This document shows, in pieces, positions 1-8,042 of a DNA stretch of 52,708 nucleotides; the stretch's first letter is position 1; every line of letters starts with the position of its first letter. Under the pieces are notes generated by a model. That model did no database searches and was not told the DNA's origin. It worked only from the letters and a program-made list of their open reading frames with translations. The DNA comes from Lysobacterales bacterium (GTDB lineage Bacteria > Pseudomonadota > Gammaproteobacteria > Xanthomonadales > SZUA-38), in the NCBI GenBank assembly GCA_030065125.1, contig JASJDM010000045.1:1-52708 (forward strand). Direction: 5' to 3'. Position numbers and translations under genes: made by a program.

Positions 1-1122
1 GCGTCCGGCGTCCCGCTGCAGCTGCTGCCCGATGAGATCAACGGTGTCCGGATCGTCTGCATCGACGTGCCGGGCTTCGGGGTTCCGACCCATGCCGAAG
101 CCAAGGACGTGCTGGCGGGCGCCATGTTGCGCTATGCCCGCACCGAGGCCGAGGCCGGACCGGTGCAGGCGCCCCGGGAAGGCGTCAGCGACCAGCCGGC
201 CATAGCCCTGCTGGGTGAGATGTTCCCGGCCGACCCCATGTCCATCGCGGCTTTGCTCAAGCCCCTGGGGCTGGCCTGCGGGCCGGTGGTCCCGACCCGG
301 GAATGGCGTGAGCTGTATGCCGCCCTGGACTGCGTGCTGACCGCCGCCATCCACCCGTTTTATTCCGCATCCATCCGCGAGTTCGAGGCGGCCGGGCGTC
401 CGGTGGTGGGATCCGCCCCGGTGGGTTACTCGGGCACGGCGGACTGGCTGGAGTCCGTGGCTCGGGTTGCCGGGATATCCGGCTCCAAACTGGGCGTCGC
501 CAAATCCCGGGCCCTGCCCATGATCCGGCAGGCGCTGGAGCTGCACCCGGTAAAGGGTCGCATCACGCTGTCGGGTTACGAGGGATCCGAGCTGCTGGTC
601 GCCAGGCTGCTGATCGAAAGCGGCGCCGATGTGCGCTACGTAGGCACCGCCTGCCCCCTGACCCCGTATTCGGAGCGGGACCGGCTGTGGCTGGAAACCC
701 GCGGCGTGGACGTTCGCTTCCGGGCTTCCCTGGAGAACGACCTGGAAGCCATGGACGAATACCAGCCCGACCTGGCCATTGGCACCACGCCGGTGGTGCA
801 GAAGGCGAAGGCGGAGGCGCGCCCGGCGCTGTATTTCACCAACCTGATTTCCGCCCGCCCGCTGATGGGTGTGGCCGGCGCGGGTTCCCTGGCCCAGGTG
901 GTGAACGCCGCCATGGCCAGCCGGGAGCGGTTTGACCGGATGAAAGAGTTTTTTGACGGCGTCGGTGAGGGTTATGCCGCCGGCGTCTGGCAGGATCAGC
1001 CGGAAGACCGGCCGGAATTCGCAGCCCGCAACCGCGCCATACGCGAGCGGGCCGAGGCCAAAGCAAAGGCGAAACCCAGTGGCGAAGTCCCGGGTTCCAC
1101 CGCCAAGGCAGGAGCCATCTGA
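1..1122 (+). CDS. bchY: Chlorophyllide a reductase subunit Y, 5' truncated
   Basis: This is the C-terminal part (373 residues visible) of BchY, one half of the nitrogenase-like catalytic component of chlorophyllide a reductase, which reduces a ring B double bond to make the bacteriochlorin. The frame is open from base 1, so the true start lies upstream of the window; a GTG at 67 is only an internal codon. Family proteins are roughly 480-500 residues, so about a quarter is missing. The identification rests on overall sequence character, on direct linkage to bchZ (stop and start overlap as TGATG at 1120-1124), and on the puf genes behind. The Ala/Lys/Glu-rich tail after residue ~340 is typical of a variable end. 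It acts with BchX (not in the window) and BchZ in the cytoplasm and is probably cotranscribed with the whole block to pufC. Confidence 0.93.
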   Translation, partial: ASGVPLQLLPDEINGVRIVCIDVPGFGVPTHAEAKDVLAGAMLRYARTEAEAGPVQAPREGVSDQPAIALLGEMFPADPMSIAALLKPLGLACGPVVPTREWRELYAALDCVLTAAIHPFYSASIREFEAAGRPVVGSAPVGYSGTADWLESVARVAGISGSKLGVAKSRALPMIRQALELHPVKGRITLSGYEGSELLVARLLIESGADVRYVGTACPLTPYSERDRLWLETRGVDVRFRASLENDLEAMDEYQPDLAIGTTPVVQKAKAEARPALYFTNLISARPLMGVAGAGSLAQVVNAAMASRERFDRMKEFFDGVGEGYAAGVWQDQPEDRPEFAARNRAIRERAEAKAKAKPSGEVPGSTAKAGAI

Positions 1123-2576
1123 TGCTGGTGCTGGATCACGATCGCGCCGGTGGCTATTGGGGTGCCGTCTACGTCTTCACCGCGGTGAAGGGCCTGCAGG
1201 TGATTATCGACGGCCCGGTGGGCTGCGAGAACCTGCCCGTGACATCGGTGCTGCACTACACCGACGGCCTGCCGCCCCATGAGCTGCCCATCGTCGTTAC
1301 CGGTCTGTCCGAAGATGAGCTGGGTCAGAAGGGTACCGAGCAGGCCATGAAGCGGGCCCACACCGCCCTGGACCCGGATCTGCCCAGCGTGGTGGTCACC
1401 GGCTCCATTGCCGAGATGATCGGTGGTGGCGTGACGCCGGAAGGCACCAATATCGCCCGTTTCCTGCCGCGGACCATTGATGAAGATCAGTGGCAGAGCG
1501 CGGACCGCGCCATGGCCTGGCTGTGGCAGCACTACGGGAAGAAGCCGCGCCGCGGCCGCAAGGGTGGCAAGGCCAGGGCAAAGCGCGAGGACGCCAGGCC
1601 AAAGGTCAACATCATCGGCCCCACCTACGGGTACTTCAACAGCGCATCGGACCTGGCCGAGATCCGGCGGCTGGTGGAAGGCGTTGGCGCAGAAATCAAC
1701 CTGGTGTTCCCGCTGGGGACGCACCTGTCCGACGTCAAGAAGCTGGGCGACGCCGACGTCAATATCTGCATGTACCGGGAGTACGGGCGCATGCTGTGCG
1801 AGGCCCTGGACAAGCCTTACCTGCAGGCGCCCATCGGCCTGTTCAGCACCACCAGCTTCCTGCGCAAGCTGGGAGAGCTGCTGGAGCTGGATCCCGAGCC
1901 ATTCATCGAGCGAGAAAAACACACCACCATCAAGCCGCTGTGGGACCTGTGGCGGTCGGTGACCCAGGACTTTTTCGGCACCGCCAGCTTCGGCATCGTG
2001 GCCACGGAAACCTATACCCGGGGTATCAGGAACTTTCTCAACGAGGAAATGGGTCTGCCCTGTGCGTTCTCCTACGCCCGCACCGCGGGGGTCAAACCCA
2101 ACAACGAGGACGTGCGCCGGTCGGTGCAGGAGCAGACGCCCCTGGTGCTGTTCGGCAGTTACAACGAGCGCATGTACCTGAGCGAAATCGGCTCCAGGGC
2201 CGCCTATATTCCGGCGTCGTTTCCCGGCGCCATCATACGCCGGCACACCGGCACCCCGTTCATGGGCTATTCCGGCGCCACCTACCTGATCCAGGAAGTC
2301 TGCAACGCGCTGTTCGACGCGTTGTTCCACATCCTGCCCCTGGCCACCGAGATGGACCAGGTGGAAGCCACTCCGGCGCGGCTGGCCGCGGACCTGCCAT
2401 GGGACGACGAGGCCCGGGCGGCGCTGGACGACATGGTGGAGGCACAGCCCGTGCTGGTGCGTATTTCTGCGGCGAAAAATATCCGGGATGCGGCAGAGCA
2501 ACGGGCCCGGGCCGCCGGCGACAACCGGGTCACCGTGGATCACCTGGCCAGTGACGCCAGGCCGTCAGCGGCATGA
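1122..2576 (+). CDS. bchZ: Chlorophyllide a reductase subunit Z
   Basis: This 484-residue protein is the partner of BchY in the catalytic component that receives electrons from the BchX iron protein and reduces chlorophyllide a. It has a nitrogenase NifK-like fold. An early cysteine in a GPVGCENLP motif (C35) fits an Fe-S ligand of the BchY/BchZ cluster. The segment GVKPNNEDVRRSV near residue 325 is followed by a C-terminal region matching the protochlorophyllide/chlorophyllide reductase type. An Arg/Lys/Gly-rich stretch near residues 145-160 looks like a variable loop. The length is normal for the family. The ATG overlaps the bchY stop by one base, implying translational coupling. pufQ follows after 56 bases, the classic bchZ-puf junction of purple bacteria. 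Confidence 0.95.
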   Translation: MLVLDHDRAGGYWGAVYVFTAVKGLQVIIDGPVGCENLPVTSVLHYTDGLPPHELPIVVTGLSEDELGQKGTEQAMKRAHTALDPDLPSVVVTGSIAEMIGGGVTPEGTNIARFLPRTIDEDQWQSADRAMAWLWQHYGKKPRRGRKGGKARAKREDARPKVNIIGPTYGYFNSASDLAEIRRLVEGVGAEINLVFPLGTHLSDVKKLGDADVNICMYREYGRMLCEALDKPYLQAPIGLFSTTSFLRKLGELLELDPEPFIEREKHTTIKPLWDLWRSVTQDFFGTASFGIVATETYTRGIRNFLNEEMGLPCAFSYARTAGVKPNNEDVRRSVQEQTPLVLFGSYNERMYLSEIGSRAAYIPASFPGAIIRRHTGTPFMGYSGATYLIQEVCNALFDALFHILPLATEMDQVEATPARLAADLPWDDEARAALDDMVEAQPVLVRISAAKNIRDAAEQRARAAGDNRVTVDHLASDARPSAA

Positions 2577-2632
2577 CACAGAACACGACAACTCCCCCGG
2601 GAGGGGAATCCTGACAGCAGGAGTGAGATGAG

Positions 2633-2854
2633 ATGAGTGCAAACAACACACAGACTGTTTCCAGGGAACAAAGACGGTATCAGCGCATGCAGCGCCTGCT
2701 GTTCGTCCTGTTCCTGCCGGTCGCGCTGCTGTCGCGGCTGCTGCCGCCGAGCTGGCGGCCGTTTCGCAAAGCCCTGGGCGGGCGACAGTCCCTGCTGCAG
2801 GAAGCCCGGCACGCAGCCAATCTCTGCGCCGGCTTTGCCTTCATGGGCTACTGA
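2633..2854 (+). CDS. pufQ: PufQ-like small membrane protein
   Basis: This 73-residue protein has a charged N-terminus rich in Arg and Gln, one hydrophobic segment (about residues 23-38, LLFVLFLPVALLSRLLP), and a C-terminal half with an EARHAANLC...FAFMGY pattern. Size, topology and position between bchZ and pufB match PufQ, which in Rhodobacter assists bacteriochlorophyll synthesis or delivery to antenna proteins. Similarity was judged by eye only and the family is poorly conserved, so the name leans mostly on context. The start is well supported: AGGAG at 2619-2623 lies 9 bases before the ATG, and an ATG 5 bases earlier runs straight into a stop. It is likely cotranscribed with bchZ. The 143-base gap to pufB holds a strong stem-loop. 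Confidence 0.7.
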   Translation: MSANNTQTVSREQRRYQRMQRLLFVLFLPVALLSRLLPPSWRPFRKALGGRQSLLQEARHAANLCAGFAFMGY

Positions 2855-2873
2855 CAGATTTTCAAGAGGTTCA

Positions 2874-2916
2874 GTCCGGCCTGTCCGGGTTTTAAACCCG
2901 GACGGGACGGGCGGAC
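2874..2916 (+). promoter_or_regulatory. Stem-loop between pufQ and pufB
   Basis: A perfect 7-bp inner stem, GTCCGGG (2883-2889) with CCCGGAC (2897-2903), closes over an A/T-only loop (2890-2896). Imperfect outer pairing reaches GTCCG at 2874 and CGGAC at 2912-2916. There is no downstream T-run, so it is not a standard terminator. It may be an mRNA processing or stabilising element that separates the bchZ-pufQ message from the abundant pufBA message. That role is inferred from other purple bacteria. Confidence 0.6.
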
Positions 2917-2997
2917 AAGTACCGCAGCCTGATGTCGCGAGACAGGCGGTTGCGGGATGGTGGTAAAGGCAGCAATGCCTGATTCGAGGAGAGACTT

Positions 2998-3150
2998 ATG
3001 TCTGACAACGAAAACGGCGGATCCCTGACGGGGTTGACCGAGGACGAGGCTAAGGAATTCCACGCTGGATTTATGCAAAGCACGATCATCTTCGTGGTGG
3101 TCACCGTGGTTGCACACATCCTCGTGTGGTTCTGGCGCCCCTGGTTCTAG
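2998..3150 (+). CDS. pufB: Light-harvesting LH1 beta subunit
   Basis: This 50-residue antenna apoprotein has an N-terminal polar segment (TGLTEDEAKEFHAGF), one transmembrane helix (about residues 27-46) and the hallmark C-terminus WFWRPWF. His40 in VAHILVWFWRPW is the expected bacteriochlorophyll ligand; His22 is the conserved second histidine. Beta subunits pair with PufA and form the LH1 ring around the reaction centre in the inner membrane. A very strong ribosome binding site (GAGGAGAG, 2986-2993) precedes the ATG. The gene is only 153 bases and would be missed by length-filtered gene finding. pufA follows after 37 bases. Confidence 0.95.
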   Translation: MSDNENGGSLTGLTEDEAKEFHAGFMQSTIIFVVVTVVAHILVWFWRPWF

Positions 3151-3187
3151 TCGGCTCTAAGGGTCCAATTAATAGGAGACAACAACC

Positions 3188-3352
3188 ATGTGGAGACTAT
3201 GGCTGATATTTGATCCACGTCGCACGTTGGTCGCAGTGCTGGCTTTCGCCTTTTTTATGGTGATGGTCAATCACTTTGTTCAGCTCAGCACGCCGCGTTA
3301 TGGCAGCTGGTTGAACTCGACTCCGCCGCCGGCGATGGATGTAAAGCCCTGA
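3188..3352 (+). CDS. pufA: Light-harvesting LH1 alpha subunit
   Basis: This 54-residue antenna apoprotein starts MWRLWLIFDPRRT, the usual membrane-interface signature of LH1 alpha. A single helix (about residues 13-35) follows, with His29 in MVNHFVQLST as the bacteriochlorophyll ligand. The polar tail is GSWLNSTPPPAMD. An AGGAGA ribosome binding site at 3174-3179 supports the start. Alpha pairs with PufB in the LH1 ring. The gene sits in the standard pufB-pufA order and is followed by 207 bases of stem-loop-rich spacer before pufL, which commonly makes pufBA mRNA more abundant than pufLM mRNA. Confidence 0.95.
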   Translation: MWRLWLIFDPRRTLVAVLAFAFFMVMVNHFVQLSTPRYGSWLNSTPPPAMDVKP

Positions 3353-3559
3353 CGAAACCGGTGGCGCCGGTTGCACCGCTGTAGCGCGGAGCATCCGGTG
3401 CCATCGGCGGGTCACCGGTCTGACTCACCAGTTTGGCTGGCGACCCACCGCGAGGGGACGGGAAGTGGGGTTGACGGCTGTCGCCCCAGAAAAACGCCAG
3501 GAACGTTAGGCCTGGCAGGCGCTTTGTCGCGTCACTGAGTTGATTAAGAGGATCACACC
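3353..3559 (+). promoter_or_regulatory. pufA-pufL intercistronic spacer with three stem-loops
   Basis: Three inverted repeats are visible: AACCGG (3356-3361) with CCGGTT (3367-3372); CCGGTG (3395-3400) with CACCGG (3413-3418); and GCCAGG (3496-3501) with CCTGGC (3511-3516). None has a T-run, so readthrough into pufL is expected. In Rhodobacter, hairpins at this place block 3' decay and raise the ratio of LH1 to reaction-centre message. The same role is inferred here from position. An AGAGGA ribosome binding site for pufL ends about 10 bases before its ATG. Confidence 0.65.
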
Positions 3560-4384
3560 ATGTCCATGCTGAGCTTCGAACGAAAGTACCGGGTCCGTGG
3601 CGGTACTTTGATTGGTGGAGACCTGTTCGATTTCTGGGTGGGACCCTTCTATGTGGGATTTTTCGGGGTAACCACTATTTTTTTTACGCTGCTGGGAACC
3701 ACCTTGATCATCTACGGTGCTGCCCAGGGGCCAACCTGGAATCTTTGGCAGATCAACATCGCCCCACCTGATCTGTCTTACGGACTTGCCCTGGCACCGT
3801 TACTGGAGGGCGGACTGTGGCAGCTCATTACCTTCTGCGCCATCGGCGCATTCGTGTCCTGGGCGCTGCGAGAAGTTGAAATATCGAGAAAGCTGGGCAT
3901 CGGTCTGCACGTTCCGTTTGCTTTCGGCTTCGCCATTCTGGCTTACGTCACACTGGTGGTGTTCAGGCCGGTGCTGCTGGGTGCATGGGGGCACGGATTT
4001 CCCTACGGCATCCTGAGCCACCTGGACTGGGTGTCAAACATTGGCTATCAGTACCTGCACTTCCATTACAACCCGGCGCACATGATCGCGGTGACCTTCT
4101 TCTTCACCACGACCCTGGCGCTGTCTCTGCACGGTGCTTTGATCCTGTCGGCCAGCAACCCCGGAGAGGGGAAGCCGGTGAAGACACCGGAACACGAAGA
4201 CACCTTTTTCAGGGACGCCATCGGCTATTCCATCGGCGCACTGGGTATCCATCGTCTGGGTCTGTTCCTGGCCCTGGCCTCCGGGTTCTGGGCCGCCGTC
4301 TGCATCATTATCAGCGGTCCTTTCTGGACCCGGGGATGGCCGGAATGGTGGTCCTGGTGGCTTGAACTTCCCATCTGGGCTTGA
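3560..4384 (+). CDS. pufL: Photosynthetic reaction centre subunit L
   Basis: This 274-residue, five-helix inner-membrane subunit binds the special pair, accessory pigments, quinones and the non-haem iron together with PufM. Numbering is one ahead of the Rhodobacter subunit. His154 (accessory bacteriochlorophyll), His174 (special pair), His191 and His231 (iron ligands) are all present, as is Glu213, the counterpart of the QB-site proton donor Glu L212. The N-terminus LSFERKYRVRGGTLIGGDLFDFW is characteristic in its GGTLIGGDLFDFW part. The length is normal. pufM begins 20 bases later, and the two must be made in equal amounts. The gene appears intact and functional. Confidence 0.97.
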   Translation: MSMLSFERKYRVRGGTLIGGDLFDFWVGPFYVGFFGVTTIFFTLLGTTLIIYGAAQGPTWNLWQINIAPPDLSYGLALAPLLEGGLWQLITFCAIGAFVSWALREVEISRKLGIGLHVPFAFGFAILAYVTLVVFRPVLLGAWGHGFPYGILSHLDWVSNIGYQYLHFHYNPAHMIAVTFFFTTTLALSLHGALILSASNPGEGKPVKTPEHEDTFFRDAIGYSIGALGIHRLGLFLALASGFWAAVCIIISGPFWTRGWPEWWSWWLELPIWA

Positions 4385-4404
4385 GCGCAAAGGGGTAAAC
4401 AAAA

Positions 4405-5379
4405 ATGCCTGAATATCAAAACATCTTTACCCGCGTGCAGGTCCGGGCCCCGGCTCACCTGGGCACCGCGCCGGAGGTCGACGAGATCTTCGAGCGCGAA
4501 AACCTCACCACTTTCAGCTACTGGATCGGTAAATTCGGTAACGCTCAGATCGGCCCGATCTACCTGGGAACCTGGGGCGTGATCTCCCTGCTGTTCGGAA
4601 TTGCTGCATTCGAGATCATCGGCCTGAACATGTGGGCCTCGGTGGACTGGGATCCGGTCCAGTTTATCCGGCAGCTGTTCTGGCTGGCCCTGGAGCCGCC
4701 CAGCGCGGAATACGGACTGGCCTTTCCGCCCATGAACGAGGGCGGCTGGTGGCTCATCGCAGGCCTGTTCCTGACCATTTCCATCATCGCGTGGTGGATT
4801 CGGCTGTACACCCGGGCGCGAACCCTGGGCCTGGGTACCCATGTCGCCTGGGCTTTCGCCGCCGCGATATGGCTGTTTCTGGTGCTGGGCTTCTTCCGCC
4901 CGCTGCTGATGGGCAGCTGGTCCGAGGCCGTTCCGTTCGGCGTGTTCCCGCATCTGGACTGGACCGCCGCGTTTTCCATGCGCTACGGCAACCTGTTCTA
5001 TAACCCGTTCCACATGCTGTCCATCGTGTTCCTGTATGGTTCGGTGCTGCTGTTTGCCATGCACGGCGCCACCATCCTGGCGGTGAGCCGCTACGGTGGC
5101 GACCGGGAGCTGGAGCAGATTACCGACCGCGGTACAGCCTCGGAACGAGCCGCACTTTTCTGGCGCTGGACCATGGGCTTTAACGCCACCATGGAATCCA
5201 TTCACCGCTGGGCCTGGTGGTTTGCCGTGCTCACTCCGCTCACCGGCGGCATCGGCATTCTGCTGACCGGAACCGTGGTGGACAACTGGTACCTGTGGGG
5301 TGTCAATCACGGCCTGGTTCCGACCTATCCGGAGGTCTGGCCGCCTGTTGCAGATCCGGCATCTGGAGGTGCGCCATGA
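4405..5379 (+). CDS. pufM: Photosynthetic reaction centre subunit M
   Basis: This 324-residue, five-helix partner of PufL has all key ligands in place, one ahead of Rhodobacter numbering: His183 (accessory bacteriochlorophyll), His203 (special pair), His220 and His267 (iron), and Glu235 (bidentate iron ligand). The C-terminal extension after GVNHGLVPTYPEVWPP is longer than in Rhodobacter and resembles reaction centres that carry a bound cytochrome subunit, in keeping with pufC downstream. The stop overlaps the pufC start as ATGA (5376-5379), so translation is probably coupled. It works in the inner membrane as the core of charge separation. Confidence 0.97.
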   Translation: MPEYQNIFTRVQVRAPAHLGTAPEVDEIFERENLTTFSYWIGKFGNAQIGPIYLGTWGVISLLFGIAAFEIIGLNMWASVDWDPVQFIRQLFWLALEPPSAEYGLAFPPMNEGGWWLIAGLFLTISIIAWWIRLYTRARTLGLGTHVAWAFAAAIWLFLVLGFFRPLLMGSWSEAVPFGVFPHLDWTAAFSMRYGNLFYNPFHMLSIVFLYGSVLLFAMHGATILAVSRYGGDRELEQITDRGTASERAALFWRWTMGFNATMESIHRWAWWFAVLTPLTGGIGILLTGTVVDNWYLWGVNHGLVPTYPEVWPPVADPASGGAP

Positions 5380-6371
5380 ATCGCCTGCTGACGTACACCG
5401 TTCTCCTGGGCATGCTTGGCCTGGCCGGCTGTGAACTGCCGCCCCAGGAGGTCAAGCAGGTCGGCTACCGCGGGGTGGGGATGGAAGACATCCAGTCGCC
5501 CGAACGCCAGGCTGAACTGATGGCGGCCAACCAGCCGCCCGAGGTACTGCCGCCGGCACCGGCCGCCGGGCCCCTGGCGTCTGAGGTCTACCAGAACGTC
5601 GAGGTGCTGGGAGATCTGCATGTGCCCCAGTTCACCCGCCTGATGAACGCCATCACCGCCTGGGTGTCGCCAGAGGAGGGCTGTGCGTACTGCCACAACC
5701 TGAATAACCTGGCCTCGGACGAGGTCTACACCAAGGTGGTCTCCCGCCGGATGATCCAGATGACCCAGTACATCAACAGCGAGGCGAAAGCGCACGTCGG
5801 AGATACCGGCGTGACGTGCTACACCTGCCATCGCGGCAAGAATGTTCCGGACTACATCTGGTTTGCCCTGGAAGACAAAACCGCGGACAAGGTGATCGGG
5901 AAGATGTACGGCCAGAACATGCCGGCCGAGGCCACCCGGCTTGCGTCCCTGCCCGCAGATCCGTTTACGGGTCAGCTGGAGGAACCCGGCCTGCTTCGGG
6001 TGGCCAGCGATTCAGCCTTCCCGGGCAGCAACGACAAAGACGTCAAGGACCTGGAAAAAATCTATGCCCTCATGATGCACTTTTCCGGATCCCTGGGCGT
6101 GAACTGCGGCTACTGTCACAACACCCGTGCCTTCTCGAACTGGGAGCAGAGCCCGCCCTACCGGGCGACGGCCTGGCACGGACTGCAGATGGTTCGGACC
6201 CTGAACGCGGATTACCTGACGCCGCTGCAGCCGGTTTACCCGGATTACCGGCTGGGGCCGGATTTCGGTGACGCGCCCAAGGGTAACTGCGAAACCTGCC
6301 ACCAGGGTGTCAACAAGCCCCTGTATGGCGCAGCCATGGCCCAGGACTACCCGAGCCTGCAGTCACCCTGA
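5376..6371 (+). CDS. pufC: Reaction-centre tetraheme cytochrome subunit (lipoprotein)
   Basis: This 331-residue periplasmic cytochrome re-reduces the photo-oxidised special pair. It starts with a lipoprotein signal whose lipobox LAGC gives lipidated Cys19. Four CXXCH haem c sites are visible: C103-H107 (CAYCH), C148-H152 (CYTCH), C244-H248 (CGYCH) and C305-H309 (CETCH). Methionine-containing helices precede them (for example RRMIQMT, ALMMHF and GLQMV), as expected for Met axial ligands. The chosen start, ATG at 5376, overlaps the pufM stop and gives a clean signal peptide; a much earlier in-frame start would run through pufM. It is the last gene of the operon and is followed by a strong terminator. 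Confidence 0.95.
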   Translation: MNRLLTYTVLLGMLGLAGCELPPQEVKQVGYRGVGMEDIQSPERQAELMAANQPPEVLPPAPAAGPLASEVYQNVEVLGDLHVPQFTRLMNAITAWVSPEEGCAYCHNLNNLASDEVYTKVVSRRMIQMTQYINSEAKAHVGDTGVTCYTCHRGKNVPDYIWFALEDKTADKVIGKMYGQNMPAEATRLASLPADPFTGQLEEPGLLRVASDSAFPGSNDKDVKDLEKIYALMMHFSGSLGVNCGYCHNTRAFSNWEQSPPYRATAWHGLQMVRTLNADYLTPLQPVYPDYRLGPDFGDAPKGNCETCHQGVNKPLYGAAMAQDYPSLQSP

Positions 6372-6424
6372 CCGCGTTGCCGCCGGTTGGGTTTCCTGCA
6401 CAACTCCCAGCCGGTTTTGCCCGT

Positions 6425-6454
6425 AAAAGTGGCCGGATGATTCCGGCCACTTTT
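6425..6454. terminator. Bidirectional rho-independent terminator after pufC
   Basis: A perfect 12-bp stem (6425-6436 with 6443-6454) closes on a 6-base loop. One flank of the stem is AAAA and the other TTTT, so it can work for the puf operon on the plus strand and for the convergent membrane-protein gene on the minus strand. Confidence 0.9.
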
Positions 6455-6487
6455 TCGTAAATCCCCGTTGGCCCCACAGCTGCGGTC

Positions 6488-6976
6488 TTAAGCCCTTTTT
6501 CTTCGCCTGCGTGGCCGCCAGACGGCCAGCGCGATATTGGCGGTGGCCAGAATCAGCATGACCCAGGTGACTCCCTGCTCCGTGCGCAGCACTGCGCCCA
6601 GGGCGGCCAGTTGCTCTGTGCCGGCCCCGGACTCGGCCATGTCCCGGGCGATGACCAGTGCTTTTTCGGCGCTGCCCTGAATTCCCACCAGGCTGCCTTC
6701 CAGCACCGCCACACCCAGCACAGCCTTGATCCACACCCAGCCCGCGTTGTGAAAAGGGCGGTGGATCGCCATGGCCAGCAACCCGCTGATCACCACCGCC
6801 GCCATGGACGGCACCATGACCCACTTGGACACGGTCACGATAGACTGGCGCAGCGCCAGGTACTCCTTCGGCGTCACTTCCGTTACAGCGGTGCCAGCGA
6901 GCACCAGCTGGACCACCAGGGCACCACCGAAACCGATGGCCCCGACGGTGTGCAGGAATTTCATCAGGTGTTTCAC
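6488..6976 (-). CDS. DUF2269-like integral membrane protein
   Basis: This 162-residue protein has about four hydrophobic segments (residues ~8-28, ~50-72, ~80-100 and ~135-155) and an Arg/Lys-rich C-terminus (RRRRKRA). The start MKFLHTVGAIGFGGAL resembles the DUF2269/CopD-like group of small four-helix membrane proteins, some of which carry a conserved early histidine. No enzymatic motif was recognised. It converges on the puf operon and shares its terminator, so a photosynthetic role is not implied. The start at 6976 is a little upstream of the family-like MKFLH, which leaves M1 and M5 both possible. Confidence 0.7.
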   Translation of the reverse strand: MKHLMKFLHTVGAIGFGGALVVQLVLAGTAVTEVTPKEYLALRQSIVTVSKWVMVPSMAAVVISGLLAMAIHRPFHNAGWVWIKAVLGVAVLEGSLVGIQGSAEKALVIARDMAESGAGTEQLAALGAVLRTEQGVTWVMLILATANIALAVWRPRRRRKRA

Positions 6977-7326
6977 AATTGGATCGCGGGCGCCGCTGCG
7001 CAGTTTTTAACCTAACATAGGGATCGTGAAGCACGGGTTGAGCTCGGTGTCACGGAGGGGTTGCGATGGACGATTACGTCATCAACGGGGCCCCGGAAAC
7101 TGGCTTACCTGGAGCGTCTAAATCCGAAACTTTACCTTGCGCTGCAAAATGCGCTGGGATGGGATGTAACGCACAAAATGGGGCGAGGTGACTCCCGCGG
7201 CCAGGGATCAGACTGACCCCCGGGTGACATTCACGTATAGCTGGACTGAAACGCCCTGAATTCGGTCTGCAGTTCCTCTCCGGGGCTTTTCCCATTATCT
7301 GAAAAACACAAATGCTGAGACCCTTC
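6977..7326. other. Non-coding stretch with duplicated gene-end remnants
   Basis: No intact gene is seen here. The stretch holds the upstream region of the minus-strand membrane gene and then the left copy of a duplicated block (about 7090-7287). The block carries the end of a cyclic-nucleotide-binding gene and a piece of the kinase gene end. A minus-strand open frame of 97 codons at 7074-7367 crosses these remnants and has no credible protein character. Confidence 0.6.
7090..7287 (+). repeat. Left copy of a diverged direct repeat (gene-end block)
   Basis: This block is similar to 10690-10835. Both read KLA.PERLNP or KLAYLERLNP-like on the plus strand, the last helix of a cyclic-nucleotide-binding domain protein, and then the last codons of the large kinase on the minus strand. 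The left copy keeps a longer end of the first gene (…LYLALQNALGWDV, stop near 7214), while the right copy has lost about 70 bases there. The left copy lacks 12 bases of the kinase end, an in-frame loss. Similarity stops near 7287. The pair brackets the secreted-protein island and suggests duplication followed by insertion or rearrangement. Confidence 0.7.
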
Positions 7327-7856
7327 TCAGTCGTAGAACCATCCGCGAAAATAGAAAAAGCTGGCAAACCCGATCAGTGAGACGAGTACAAGCAACCATC
7401 CGAGTTGTAAGGCCGGGACAGCAATTGCAGGTGCCGCCCCATTTAATGATTCCGACCGATATCGTGTTATTGGATGCATTTGGGTCTGGGGTAAACGCCC
7501 CGACCGAAAAAAACGCCGTATTGCTTGCCGGAGCTTCCAGAGCCACTGTGATTCCAACCACGCACGTTACTTGGCCGCCGAGAGTTACAGTTCCACCCCC
7601 GGCAGCCGTGGGGAAAATGGTCACAGTCTCCGTAGAGATTCCGCCAAACGGGTCTACAAACTCCATGTAGGACAGGGAGCAAGGGCTCGTTCGCGCAATA
7701 GGAAACACAGAGAACGTCCTGAACCCATTGGTTATAGGCCACCCTTTTCCCACTGCGACACCATCGGCGACCAGCCATTTCCAACGTCAAGTCAGCTTGG
7801 GCCGCGGCGAACCCGAACGGAAACATAGAGAGCAAAATGGCCGCCCAGATTCTCAT
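7327..7856 (-). pseudogene. Broken DUF11-like secreted protein gene
   Basis: Three reading frames must be joined to give one protein. The first (from ATG 7856) is a signal peptide ending in FGFAAAQA and then ADLTLEM. The second (near 7775 to ~7425) reads GGISTETVTIF…GGTVTLGG…DPNASNNTISVGI. The third reads PAIAVPALQLGW followed by a hydrophobic helix and FYFRGWFYD. The whole parallels the intact gene at 9437-10021: signal, ADL[ST]LE start, NNA/NNT repeat end, VP.L tail, helix, basic end. One shift is in GCTGGTCGCC near 7776, the other at a G-run near 7427. Either the gene has decayed or the assembly has two indels. The product would be an exported, membrane- or surface-anchored protein. Confidence 0.7.
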
Positions 7857-7975
7857 TCAATTGGGTATATCAATTTCTTCGAAACTATCGAAAAAGACCA
7901 AGTCACTATCAACCGAGTCGCGAATACCCAGCCACCAAGCAAACCTTCAATGACAGCTCGGCGCACCGCCTGGTA

Positions 7976-8010
7976 GGAAAATAGAAAAGCCCCCACCTGG
8001 TGGTAGGGGC
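7976..8010 (-). terminator. Rho-independent terminator of the metalloprotease gene
   Basis: Read on the minus strand, GCCCC-T-ACC pairs with GGT-G-GGGGC (7989-8010) around a short loop and is followed by TTTTCTATTTT (7988-7978). It lies 32 bases after the stop codon of the metalloprotease gene. Confidence 0.8.
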
Positions 8011-8042
8011 AAAGGGGCTGCGCGGGCTAACGCCGCGCTTAA

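Noticed and set aside
996..2543. 515-codon open frame on the minus strand opposite bchZ
   Set aside because: It is the antisense shadow of a clear bchZ gene in GC-rich DNA; composition (His, Gln, Gly-rich) is that of a reverse frame and no motif is seen.
4225..5310. 361-codon minus-strand frame opposite pufL and pufM
   Set aside because: Antisense shadow; the plus strand holds pufL and pufM with every ligand residue conserved.
7074..7367. 97-codon minus-strand frame
   Set aside because: It crosses the left copy of the duplicated block and part of a remnant of the kinase end; the composition is not protein-like.
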